Positions 54,851 through 63,846 of a stretch of DNA of 64,000 bases are shown here, piece after piece (within the stretch, counting starts at the first letter, position 1; every line of letters starts with the position of its first letter). The position numbers and the translations under genes were made by a program. Source of the DNA: an uncultured Rhodobacterales bacterium (GTDB lineage Bacteria > Pseudomonadota > Alphaproteobacteria > Rhodobacterales > Rhodobacteraceae); the NCBI GenBank assembly GCA_903873585.1, contig CAIQOV010000005.1, positions 1 to 64,000 of the forward strand. The letters are read 5' to 3'. The notes beneath the pieces were generated by a model. The model worked only from the letters and a program-made list of their open reading frames with translations. It did no database searches and was not told the DNA's origin.

Positions 54851-56173
54851 TCAGATGCCTTCCTGTGATGCAGGATCCCACTCGTCCAAACGCTCCATAT
54901 GTTTTCCGGTTGGGCCAAGAATAAAATTATCCACTTCAATGATTTTAACCTGCGCCTCAGGGTAATAGTCTTCGGCAAAGCTCTTTCGAAATTCGGCAAG
55001 ATTCGGGGCAACGCCCCAATCACGCTTCATATACCGAACCTCGAACGAATGCTCTGCGACACGCGCTATTTGCCAAGTGCCGGCCCCAAGTTGACGGCGT
55101 GCATCGATGGAAAGTTCGTTGACGCTACCGCCATCGGGCCGTCTGAAAACATGGCGAAGACGGCCAGAAAAACTTGCAATTCTTGGCAAGGTGCGGCCGC
55201 ACGGGCAAATTTCGGTCGGGCCCGCAACCGCCAAATCCCCTTGATCATAGCGAATTAACGGTGTCGTGGTGCTCCCAAACGGCGTGATAACAACTCGTCC
55301 GGTTTCTCCCGCTGCCACCGGCTTTCCTTGGTCATCAACGATTTCAACCAAAACCGACTCGGCATTTTGGTGCCACCCATGCCCTTGCGGGCAACGCGAC
55401 GCCATAGATCCGCCTTCTTTCGAGCTGTACAGCTCGACGACATCCGCACCCAACAGCGTGCGAAAATCCCGTCGAATATATTCGCTTGCTGCGCCGCCAA
55501 TAAATTGAACAGATTGAAGGGAGACCGAAACCTCTGACGATCTTAAGTAATCTAAGAACAAAACTGCCATACCATCAGTAAAAGTAGAATATCCGGCGTC
55601 AAATTGGCGCATCAATTTTATACGCTCTTCTGCCCCAATAGAGTAAGTCGCGAAAATGCGGCGCCCCTTTGCAGATTCTCTAAGCCAAAATGGCCCCCAA
55701 GAGCCCATAACATCCCCAATTTTAAACTTCGGTGACTCTGCCGCCATATGGATCATAACGCCAGACCAATCCATGTTCGCCCATTTCTGACCGCGCCAAA
55801 GTGAGGCGACTGACAAGTCATTCAAAACCCTAGTTGTTAAAAACTCCACTGGATCACCGGTTGAGCCAGAGGTTTTAACCCAGCCAAAAGGCCCATGCTC
55901 TTGAACGGGGCGGCGCGATTGAATCGAGCCGCGTTGATGCGACAACTCTGCACGAGCCATGATCGGCACATCCACCCAACGATCCCAATCAATCGTGCCA
56001 TTCGGGTGAAACAAGCAATCCAACCGTGTGCGATAAAACGGGCTGGAAGATTTGGCATGGCGAACAAGTCGCGACAGTTCAATGCGCTGCATCTCGACCA
56101 AACGGTCGCGCGGCCACCACTGGCTGTCTTCCAGCATGTTAAAGATACGCTCTAATGGGTTGATTTGAGGCAT
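54851..56173 (-). CDS. CapK/PaaK-like adenylate-forming enzyme, paralogue 1
   Basis: A 440-residue member of the phenylacetate-CoA ligase (PaaK/CapK) branch of adenylate-forming enzymes. Seen: the phosphate-binding KTSGSTGDPVEF, the ATP-site ELYSSKEGGSMA, TTTPLIRYDQGDLAV, and a Cys-rich CPCGRTLPRIASFSGR. These enzymes activate a carboxylate with ATP; the acid is unknown. It resembles the gene just upstream along its whole length (roughly half identical by eye). The ATG at 56173 (AGGTGAT upstream) matches the start of the paralogue; a GTG three codons earlier is possible. It is visibly more AT-rich than radA or aspC, which suggests transfer. Confidence 0.85.
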   Translation of the reverse strand: MPQINPLERIFNMLEDSQWWPRDRLVEMQRIELSRLVRHAKSSSPFYRTRLDCLFHPNGTIDWDRWVDVPIMARAELSHQRGSIQSRRPVQEHGPFGWVKTSGSTGDPVEFLTTRVLNDLSVASLWRGQKWANMDWSGVMIHMAAESPKFKIGDVMGSWGPFWLRESAKGRRIFATYSIGAEERIKLMRQFDAGYSTFTDGMAVLFLDYLRSSEVSVSLQSVQFIGGAASEYIRRDFRTLLGADVVELYSSKEGGSMASRCPQGHGWHQNAESVLVEIVDDQGKPVAAGETGRVVITPFGSTTTPLIRYDQGDLAVAGPTEICPCGRTLPRIASFSGRLRHVFRRPDGGSVNELSIDARRQLGAGTWQIARVAEHSFEVRYMKRDWGVAPNLAEFRKSFAEDYYPEAQVKIIEVDNFILGPTGKHMERLDEWDPASQEGI

Positions 56174-56229
56174 GTTTATCACCTATTGATGAATGAAGGC
56201 TTAGGATTCCTACTTTGAAGGCGACGTAA

Positions 56230-56241
56230 GTCAAGATTGAA
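56230..56241 (-). promoter_or_regulatory. 12-bp element shared upstream of both CapK-like genes (copy 1)
   Basis: On the minus strand TTCAATCTTGAC, identical to 57626-57637, 57 bp before the start of paralogue 1. It contains a TTGAC that could be part of a -35 box. Likely a remnant of the duplication or a shared regulatory site. Confidence 0.4.
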
Positions 56242-56272
56242 GTCGTATCCAATTCCAACTGCTATCTGCAAT

Positions 56273-57595
56273 TTAACCACCAATTTGGGAATCCGGATCC
56301 CATTCATCAACCACTTCTTGATGCTTGCCGGTCGGACCATATAAAAAATCATCAACTCGCTTTAAATAAAGGTTTGCTTCAGGATAGAAAGTCTCATAGA
56401 AATATCTATGAAATGCGTTCAAATCCTGTGCAACACCCCAGTCACGATGCTTATATCGCATTTCATAGGAGTGTTCGCCGACCTTAGCAATTTGCCAAGT
56501 GCCAGCTGACAATGCAATACGGGCTTCGATCGGGAGCGGATAAATCAATTCGCGATTCGGCTTAAACAACGAATGGCGGACACGGCCGGAAATCGAAGCG
56601 ATCCGCGGTAAATTCCGGCCGCAAGGGCACGGTTCGTTAGGGCCAGCGACGGCATAATCGCCCTGATCATAGCGGATCAACGGCGTGGTCGTGCTGCCAA
56701 ACGGCGTAACAATGACACGCCCCATCTCTCCCGGAGCAACAGGTTTTCCATTAAGATCAACGATTTCTAGCAGAACTATTTCCGCATTTTGATGCCATCC
56801 ATGCCCAAGCGGGCAGGGACACGCCATGGGGCCGACTTCTTTTGAGCTGTAAAGCTCAAAAACATCTGCATTCGCCAACTTTTTAAATTCCTGACGCAGC
56901 AAAGAATTTGCTGTACCCCCGACAAATCGTACTTTGTTCAAATTTAACCTTTCGCCAGTGGTGCGCAGATGGTCGATCAATGCAGCCGACAAACCATCGC
57001 TAACTGTAACGTAGGCGGCAGAATTGGCGCGGATCACGTCAGCACGCGTCTTTGCTGGTGTTCGATAAGTGGTAAAAATCGCTTTTCCTTTCAAAGCGTC
57101 TTTCATCCAATACGGGCCCCAAGGCCCCAACACATCGCCAGCCTGCAAATTTTTTGAATCACCGCGCATGGTCACGATGTTCTTAGACCAATCCATCCCC
57201 GCCCATTTTTGCCCTCGCCACAATGCCGCAACGGAAAGGTCATTTGAAAATCGGGTCGTCAGGAATTCGACAGGGTCGCCCGTTGAACCCGAACTTTTCA
57301 CCAAGCTGAAGGGTCTATGGGATTGAACCGGTTCTTTCGACTGAATCTCGTGCCGTTTCGCTGACAAATCGGCGCGGCTTACGATCGGAATATCGGTCCA
57401 ACGGTCCCAATCAATTGTGCCGTTTGGTCGAAATAAAATGTTCAGACGGTCTTTGTAAAAATCACTCGTCCGACGCGCGTGATTGATCAGTGGTGTTAAT
57501 TCGCGGCGCTGCAAGGCTTGAATCTGCTCGAACGGCCACCACTGGGTTTCATCCAGCGTGTTATAAATCCGTTCGAGATCGTTGTTCCGAGGCAT
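56273..57595 (-). CDS. CapK/PaaK-like adenylate-forming enzyme, paralogue 2
   Basis: Also 440 residues from the ATG at 57595, exactly the length of paralogue 1. Motifs: LVKSSGSTGDPVEF, FELYSSKEVGPMACPCP, TTTPLIRYDQGDYAV, and PCPCGRNLPRIASISGR. N-terminal conservation with its twin includes NGTIDWDRW and ALQRRELTPLINHARR. The GG of the twin's SKEGG is SKEVG here, a difference close to the ATP site that may change substrate or activity. AT-rich relative to the region. A GTG at 57619 is an alternative start. No glycosyltransferase, acyl carrier or thioesterase gene adjoins the pair, so no pathway can be assigned. Confidence 0.85.
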   Translation of the reverse strand: MPRNNDLERIYNTLDETQWWPFEQIQALQRRELTPLINHARRTSDFYKDRLNILFRPNGTIDWDRWTDIPIVSRADLSAKRHEIQSKEPVQSHRPFSLVKSSGSTGDPVEFLTTRFSNDLSVAALWRGQKWAGMDWSKNIVTMRGDSKNLQAGDVLGPWGPYWMKDALKGKAIFTTYRTPAKTRADVIRANSAAYVTVSDGLSAALIDHLRTTGERLNLNKVRFVGGTANSLLRQEFKKLANADVFELYSSKEVGPMACPCPLGHGWHQNAEIVLLEIVDLNGKPVAPGEMGRVIVTPFGSTTTPLIRYDQGDYAVAGPNEPCPCGRNLPRIASISGRVRHSLFKPNRELIYPLPIEARIALSAGTWQIAKVGEHSYEMRYKHRDWGVAQDLNAFHRYFYETFYPEANLYLKRVDDFLYGPTGKHQEVVDEWDPDSQIGG

Positions 57596-57625
57596 TTGTA
57601 ACACCAGTTGGTTTCGCACAGCTAC

Positions 57626-57637
57626 GTCAAGATTGAA
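57626..57637 (-). promoter_or_regulatory. 12-bp element shared upstream of both CapK-like genes (copy 2)
   Basis: Minus-strand TTCAATCTTGAC, 31 bp before the ATG of paralogue 2 and identical to 56230-56241. Confidence 0.4.
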
Positions 57638-57703
57638 CGCCTAGATGTACATCAACTTAAAGGTTGCACGTCCTAAATTTCAGCGCGGCCAAGACAAGGC
57701 CGA

Positions 57704-59275
<1,572 letters not shown>

Positions 59276-59337
59276 TTACGGTATGTTTTCGTTTTGTGCC
59301 GAATCTGTGCCCAACATGGACCAGATCGGAGACCAAA

Positions 59338-59835
59338 ATGACACTGCACACCCCGTTGATGGAAGCGCCGCCCAAGGGCGTGCCTGCTGGCTATATCGAA
59401 ACTTTGGCGATGCTGGAACGTTTGCACCGATTGCTGCTGGATGTGATCAAAGACGAATTCGAACGCTTGGGCATTCTTGAGATCAACTCGGTTCAAGCGC
59501 TTTTGTTGTTCAACATTGCCGAGAATGAGGTGACAGCCGGCGAGTTGAAGTCGCGCGGTTATTACCAAGGGTCAAACGTCAGCTATAATTTGAAGAAACT
59601 GGTCGAATTGGGCTATATGCACCACCAAAGATCTGACATTGACCGCCGGTCTGTGCGGGTAAGGTTGACGGAGAAGGGGCTGTACGTGCGCGCCACGATG
59701 GCAGATCTTTTCGCGCGCCATTCTGATATATTGGGGCGTCGCTCGGTGGTGGATGGGGCGCAGTTGGATACGATTAATGGGTCGCTCAAACGGATGGAGC
59801 GGTTTTGGACAGAACAGATCCGGTATATTTACTGA
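59338..59835 (+). CDS. MarR-family regulator, LdtR-like
   Basis: A 165-residue winged-helix regulator. The DNA-binding part reads INSVQALLLFNIAENEVTAGEL, then GYYQGSNVSYNLKKLVELGYM and the wing RSDIDRRSVRVRLTEKG. The recognition helix GSNVSYNLKKL resembles LdtR, a MarR-type regulator that in other alphaproteobacteria controls an L,D-transpeptidase and osmotic tolerance; I make this link from memory. No transpeptidase gene is adjacent. The ATG at 59338 is preceded by GGAG; upstream in-frame ATGs fall in the promoter. Confidence 0.85.
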   Translation: MTLHTPLMEAPPKGVPAGYIETLAMLERLHRLLLDVIKDEFERLGILEINSVQALLLFNIAENEVTAGELKSRGYYQGSNVSYNLKKLVELGYMHHQRSDIDRRSVRVRLTEKGLYVRATMADLFARHSDILGRRSVVDGAQLDTINGSLKRMERFWTEQIRYIY

Positions 59836-59854
59836 AGGTTGGATCGGTTATGGG

Positions 59855-60037
59855 TTAAAATTGGTAACCCAGCCGAACCGACACTGTTTCTTGGTCAATC
59901 TCTGAGCGGATGTTCACGTTGATGTTGTGATTGCCGCTGCGTCTTCGGAACGGTGGCTTGCCTGCGACTCTGATCCCCGCATCAATGGTATTTCTTGCGC
60001 AACACGCTTGCGACAGCAGGCTTTGGGCGCTACCTGA
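59855..60037 (-). pseudogene. C-terminal remnant of an outer-membrane beta-barrel gene
   Basis: On the minus strand an open frame without a start codon runs from 60037 to a TAA at 59855-59857. Its last 40 or so codons read IDAGIRVAGKPPF...NHNINVNIR then SEIDQETVSVRLGYQF. Alternating polar/hydrophobic residues and a final aromatic Phe are the hallmark of a terminal beta-strand recognised by BamA. The rest of the gene is absent: a stop codon at 60038-60040 and then ribE follow. It looks like the 3' end of a porin-type gene left by a deletion or recombination. Confidence 0.55.
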
Positions 60038-60059
60038 TCAAAAAACAGGAGTGTTTGGC

Positions 60060-60656
60060 ATGTTCACCGGCATAGTGACCGACCAAGGCGAGGTTTTGGC
60101 CCTGCATCAGCACGGCGATCTGCGGGCGCGCATTGGCACGCATTACGATGTCAGCCGCATCGACATTGGCGCTTCGATTGCCTGTGAAGGGGTGTGCCTG
60201 ACGGTGGTTGATCTGGGCCAAAGCCCGCGCAATTGGTTTGATGTGCAGATTTCGGCAGAAACCGTGTCAAAAACCAACCTGCCAAGTTGGAAAGTCGGCA
60301 GCATTTTGAACCTAGAGCGCGCCTTGAAGGTGGGCGATGAACTGGGCGGGCATATCGTGTCGGGCCATGTTGACGGGGTGGCGACGGTTGTGGCGATGCA
60401 CGCAGAAGGCGACAGTTTGCGCGTGACCTTCCGTGCGCCCGATGCTTTGGCCAAGTTTATTGCGCCCAAAGGGTCTATCGCACTGAATGGCACATCTTTG
60501 ACGGTGAATGAGGTGAACGGGGCCGATTTTGGCATCAACTTCATTCCCCACACCCGTGCTGTGACGACTTGGGGGCAGGTTGCGGTGGGCGATATGGTCA
60601 ACCTAGAGGTGGATACGATGGCGCGCTATGTTGCACGGCTGCGCGAATGGGGCTGA
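60060..60656 (+). CDS. ribE: Riboflavin synthase, alpha chain
   Basis: A 198-residue riboflavin synthase that dismutates two molecules of 6,7-dimethyl-8-ribityllumazine. It has the two internally repeated lumazine-binding halves: MFTGIVTDQGEVLAL with ACEGVCLTVVDLG, then GHIVSGHVDGVATVV with ALNGTSLTVNEVNG. The start at 60060 is fixed by the MFTGIV N-terminus and AGGAG upstream. The frame is open from 59931 but that part overlaps the beta-barrel remnant. No FMN riboswitch is visible upstream. Confidence 0.96.
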   Translation: MFTGIVTDQGEVLALHQHGDLRARIGTHYDVSRIDIGASIACEGVCLTVVDLGQSPRNWFDVQISAETVSKTNLPSWKVGSILNLERALKVGDELGGHIVSGHVDGVATVVAMHAEGDSLRVTFRAPDALAKFIAPKGSIALNGTSLTVNEVNGADFGINFIPHTRAVTTWGQVAVGDMVNLEVDTMARYVARLREWG

Positions 60657-60687
60657 TCGCCATTTTTGACCTGTAAGCAACTTTCTT

Positions 60688-60716
60688 CACCCGCAGTATT
60701 TGAACCAACCCTCAAG
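60688..60716 (+). repeat. Possible degenerate copy C of the interspersed element
   Basis: CACCCGCAGTATTTGAACCA followed by ACCCTCAAG shares AGTATTTG(G/A)(G/A)CCAA and the trailing AAG with copies A and B, but the upstream CCTCCGG part is lost. It lies between ribE and ribBA. Confidence 0.3.
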
Positions 60717-60778
60717 TGCTCTATCTGGCGCTTGACTCGGATTTTCGCTAAGGGTCGGCGAACCCCTGCGAGGATATG

Positions 60779-61879
60779 ATGATCAAAGCCCAATCCGAAT
60801 TTTCCGCCGCCATTTCTTCGGTCGAAGAGATCATCGAAGACGCGCGTCAGGGGCGTATGTATATTCTGGTCGATCATGAAGACCGTGAAAACGAAGGCGA
60901 TATTTGCATTCCGGCGGAAAAGTGTAACGCCGATGCGATTAACTTCATGGCAACCCACGGGCGCGGCCTGATTTGCCTGACGCTGACGGGCGAGCGGATT
61001 GACGAGTTGGGCCTGCCGATGATGGCGATGAAGAACTCCTCTCGCCACGAAACTGCTTTTACCGTGTCGATTGAAGCGGTTGAGGGCGTTGAAACCGGCA
61101 TCTCGGCCAAAGACCGCGCTTTGACGGTGGCGGTGGCGATCGACAAAACCAAGGGCAAGGCCGATCTGGCAACACCGGGCCACGTCTTTCCCTTGCGCGC
61201 GCGCGATGGCGGCGTGCTGGTGCGCGCGGGCCATACCGAAGCGGCGGTGGATGTGAGCCGTTTGGCGGGGTTAGACCCGTCGGGCGTGATCTGTGAAGTC
61301 ATGAAAGACGACGGCACCATGGCGCGCCTGCCCGATTTGATCGCTTTTGGTCAAAAGCACGGGCTTAAAATCGGCACGATCAGCGACCTGATCGCCTATC
61401 GCCGCCGTCATGATAACCTGATCAAAGAGCGTGCGGCCAAGCGCGTGAGTTCAACCTATGGTGGTGATTGGCTGATGCGCGTGTTCACCGACACGGCGCA
61501 CGGCGACGATCACATTGTGCTGACCAAGGGCGACATTTCGGGCGATGCGCCTGTTTTGGTGCGGATGCACCAGTTGAACCCGCTGGAAGATGCCTTGGGC
61601 ATCGGCACTGCGCCTATGGGCGACCTGCAGGGGGCTATGAACGTGATCGCAGCCGAAGGGCGCGGCGTGGTGGTTTTGCTGCGCGACACCACGCTGCAAC
61701 TGCCGCTTGAGGGTGAGGTTTCGCCCCAAACCCTGCGGCTTTATGGCTTGGGCGCGCAAATTCTTGCCTCACTTGGGCTGACGAACATCACGCTGGTGTC
61801 AAACTCTGCCGCACCCCGTGTGGTTGGGCTTGACGCTTACGGCATCACCATCACCGGCACCCGCCGCATTAAGGAATAG
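60779..61879 (+). CDS. ribB: 3,4-dihydroxy-2-butanone 4-phosphate synthase with degenerate GTP cyclohydrolase II domain
   Basis: A 366-residue RibBA-type protein. Residues 1-205 are an intact RibB that makes 3,4-dihydroxy-2-butanone 4-phosphate from ribulose 5-phosphate: VDHEDRENEGDICIPAE, MATHGRGLICLTL, TPGHVFPLRARDGG, RAGHTEAAVDVSRLAGL. Residues 215-366 have the GTP cyclohydrolase II fold, but the zinc motif C-x10-C-x-C is gone: VLVRMHQLNPLEDALGIG has no cysteine. The second half is therefore probably inactive, as in other alphaproteobacterial RibBA proteins. I use the second ATG (60779), 5 nt after GAGG; the first (60776) is only 2 nt from it. Confidence 0.94.
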   Translation: MIKAQSEFSAAISSVEEIIEDARQGRMYILVDHEDRENEGDICIPAEKCNADAINFMATHGRGLICLTLTGERIDELGLPMMAMKNSSRHETAFTVSIEAVEGVETGISAKDRALTVAVAIDKTKGKADLATPGHVFPLRARDGGVLVRAGHTEAAVDVSRLAGLDPSGVICEVMKDDGTMARLPDLIAFGQKHGLKIGTISDLIAYRRRHDNLIKERAAKRVSSTYGGDWLMRVFTDTAHGDDHIVLTKGDISGDAPVLVRMHQLNPLEDALGIGTAPMGDLQGAMNVIAAEGRGVVVLLRDTTLQLPLEGEVSPQTLRLYGLGAQILASLGLTNITLVSNSAAPRVVGLDAYGITITGTRRIKE

Positions 61880-61882
61880 ATC

Positions 61883-62383
61883 ATGGCCGCCAGCGAACCC
61901 CATTACACCCTGCCTGCGCCCCAGTTTGACAAGCCGGTCAAACTGCTGATCGTGGTCGCCCCCTATTACCGCGACATTGCCGACAATCTGCTGGCGGGGG
62001 CTAAGGCCAAAGCGGCGCTGGTCGGGGCCGAGGTTGAGGTGCTGGAAGTGCCCGGCGCTTTGGAAATTCCCCCCGCCATCGCCATGGCCGAACGCTTGGC
62101 CGAGTTTGATGGCTATGTTGCCCTTGGCTGCATCATGCGCGGCGAAACCACGCATTACGATACGGTTTGCAATGATTCCAGCCGTGGACTGATGATGCTG
62201 GGCTTGGGCGGGTCGTGCATTGGCAACGGCATTCTGACAGTGGAAAACCGCGATCAAGCCGTGGTGCGCGCCGATCCTGCTGATCAAGATAAAGGCGGGG
62301 GGGCAGCACTTGCAGCCTTGCACCTGATTGCAATCTCGCGCAAATGGGCAGGCCAAACCAAAGGGATCGGGTTCCGCGCATGA
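61883..62383 (+). CDS. ribH: 6,7-dimethyl-8-ribityllumazine synthase
   Basis: A 166-residue lumazine synthase, the step before riboflavin synthase. VVAPYYRDIADNLLAGAKAK is the N-terminal strand-helix. LEVPGALEIPPAIAMAERL and ALGCIMRGETTHYDTVCNDSS follow; the catalytic His is in GETTHYD. It follows ribBA by 3 nt and overlaps nusB by ATGA. Confidence 0.96.
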   Translation: MAASEPHYTLPAPQFDKPVKLLIVVAPYYRDIADNLLAGAKAKAALVGAEVEVLEVPGALEIPPAIAMAERLAEFDGYVALGCIMRGETTHYDTVCNDSSRGLMMLGLGGSCIGNGILTVENRDQAVVRADPADQDKGGGAALAALHLIAISRKWAGQTKGIGFRA

Positions 62384-62838
62384 AGGTTGATAAGAAACAG
62401 ATGAAATCCGCCGCACGGCTTTATGCTGTGCAGGCCCTGTTTCAGATGGAATCCTCGGGCCAAACGGTCGAATCTGTGACCAAAGAGTTTGAAACCCACC
62501 GCTTCGGTGCGACCTATGATGAAGACGAAATGGCGGACGGCGATGTCGACCATTTTCGCGCTGTGGTGGATAACGCTGTCAACCTGCAAGCCAAGATTGA
62601 CCAGTTGACCGACCGCGCCTTGGTGGCCAAATGGCCGATTGGGCGGATTGACCCTGTGATCCGCGCCCTGTTTCGCGCCGCTGGGGCCGAACTTAGCGCC
62701 ATGCCCACGCCGCCGCGTGTTGCGATCACCGAATATGTCGATGTCGCCAAGGCTTTCTTTCCCGATGGCAAAGAGCCAAAGTTTGTGAATGCGGTCTTAG
62801 ACCACATGGCCCATGAAATGCTGCCTGAAGGGTTTTAA
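62380..62838 (+). CDS. nusB: Transcription antitermination factor NusB
   Basis: A 152-residue all-helical NusB, which with NusE binds boxA in rRNA antitermination. Landmarks are KSAARLYAVQALFQMESSGQ at the N-terminus, VAKWPIGRIDPVIRALFRAAGAEL, the conserved VAITEYVDVAKAFF, and KFVNAVLDHMAHEM. The start overlaps ribH (ATGA); the ribH-nusB pairing is widespread. A 22-bp palindrome spans its stop codon. Confidence 0.96.
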   Translation: MKVDKKQMKSAARLYAVQALFQMESSGQTVESVTKEFETHRFGATYDEDEMADGDVDHFRAVVDNAVNLQAKIDQLTDRALVAKWPIGRIDPVIRALFRAAGAELSAMPTPPRVAITEYVDVAKAFFPDGKEPKFVNAVLDHMAHEMLPEGF

Positions 62839-62846
62839 CCCTTCAG
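62825..62846. terminator. Perfect palindrome over the nusB stop codon
   Basis: CTGAAGGGTT (62825-62834) and AACCCTTCAG (62837-62846) form a 10-bp stem with a 2-base centre. There is no U-run on either side, so it may be a 3'-end stabiliser or a bidirectional rho-assisted stop between nusB and the convergent lipoprotein gene. Confidence 0.45.
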
Positions 62847-62869
62847 GATCAAAGCGCTAGCGCCAAGAC

Positions 62870-63316
62870 TTAGGGCTGGGCGCGCAATGCGTTCTGCGCA
62901 CCCTTCACCTCGATCGAGGTGATGCCGTCTAGGTTGAATTTGGTCACAGAGGCCACAGCCGTAATCTCTCGTGAGGGTTGGCTGCCTGCTGATGCTGCAA
63001 CGGTTGGCGGGAAAATACGAAACTCAAAGACCAGTTTGCCTGACCCGTCATTGGGCAGTGCCACAAGCGCTGCATCCCAGAACCCTTGCGTCGGCGGCAC
63101 ACCCGTGGCGCGCACCAGCACTCCGGTGCGGATCGGTTCGATTTGCAAGCTGACCACTTGGTCAATTAACCCGCGCGGGTCGACGGGGGGCGTATAGGCT
63201 TGAACCTGCGTGCCTTTGCGCGCCTTGCTGAACCAATGCAGCGGGTTCAGGTTTGATTTGCCGCAGCCTGCAAGCGTTAGCCCAACAACAGTCACCAAGA
63301 TCAGCGCGCGCTTCAT
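62870..63316 (-). CDS. Predicted lipoprotein of unknown function
   Basis: A 148-residue lipoprotein: a signal peptide MKRALILVTVVGLTLAGC with lipobox LAGC (Cys18), then NLNPLHWFSKARKGTQVQAY. The mature part is predicted to be a mainly beta domain (ALVALPNDGSGKLVFEFRIF). The residue after the acylated Cys is Gly, so an outer-membrane location is likely by the +2 rule. I do not recognise a named family. It converges on nusB. Confidence 0.82.
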   Translation of the reverse strand: MKRALILVTVVGLTLAGCGKSNLNPLHWFSKARKGTQVQAYTPPVDPRGLIDQVVSLQIEPIRTGVLVRATGVPPTQGFWDAALVALPNDGSGKLVFEFRIFPPTVAASAGSQPSREITAVASVTKFNLDGITSIEVKGAQNALRAQP

Positions 63317-63438
63317 ATCTGCCCCCTATTTGCCCCCTTGGGTAACGCAATCGCCACGCTTTGAAAATCCCCCCCGCGCGTAAGGCCGTCTTTACCTTTG
63401 CCATGCACAGGGCTAGGTCAAAGCGACAGGAGAAAACC

Positions 63439-63846
63439 ATGGCCACGCCAGCCTTTGAAGACCTAGCCGACACGTTCGAATTCCTCGATGATTGGGAGGA
63501 ACGCTATCGCCATGTGATCGACCTAGGCAAAGCCATGCCGCCCTTGGACGACAGCTTCAAAGTGCCCGCGTTGAAGGTGCAAGGTTGTGCCAGCCAAGTT
63601 TGGCTGCGGCCCTTGGTCAGCGATGGGCATTTTGACTTTGAAGGCGACAGCGATGCGCTGATTGTGCGCGGCCTGATCGCTGTGCTGCATGCCCTGTATT
63701 CTGGTCTGCCCGTGGCAGAGGTGGGCAAGGTGGATGCCGTGGCCGAATTGGGCCGCTTGGGGCTGAATGACCACCTCTCCGCGCAAAGATCAAACGGCGT
63801 GCGCGCTATGGTGGAACGTATTCGCAAAGTCGCAGCAGAGGCTTAA
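63439..63846 (+). CDS. sufE: SufE-family sulfur transfer protein
   Basis: A 135-residue SufE that accepts persulfide sulfur from the cysteine desulfurase SufS. The acceptor Cys is in VPALKVQGCASQVWLRP, followed by LIVRGLIAVLHALYSGLP and the C-terminal LGLNDHLSAQRSNGVRAMVERI, all conserved. AGGAG lies 7 nt before the ATG at 63439. Its stop overlaps the stop of the convergent DUF427 gene. The suf genes sufA and sufT are elsewhere in the window. Confidence 0.94.
   Translation: MATPAFEDLADTFEFLDDWEERYRHVIDLGKAMPPLDDSFKVPALKVQGCASQVWLRPLVSDGHFDFEGDSDALIVRGLIAVLHALYSGLPVAEVGKVDAVAELGRLGLNDHLSAQRSNGVRAMVERIRKVAAEA

Noticed and set aside
59836-60778. Possible FMN (RFN) riboswitch near ribE or ribBA
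   Set aside because: None of the conserved RFN blocks could be read in either gap.
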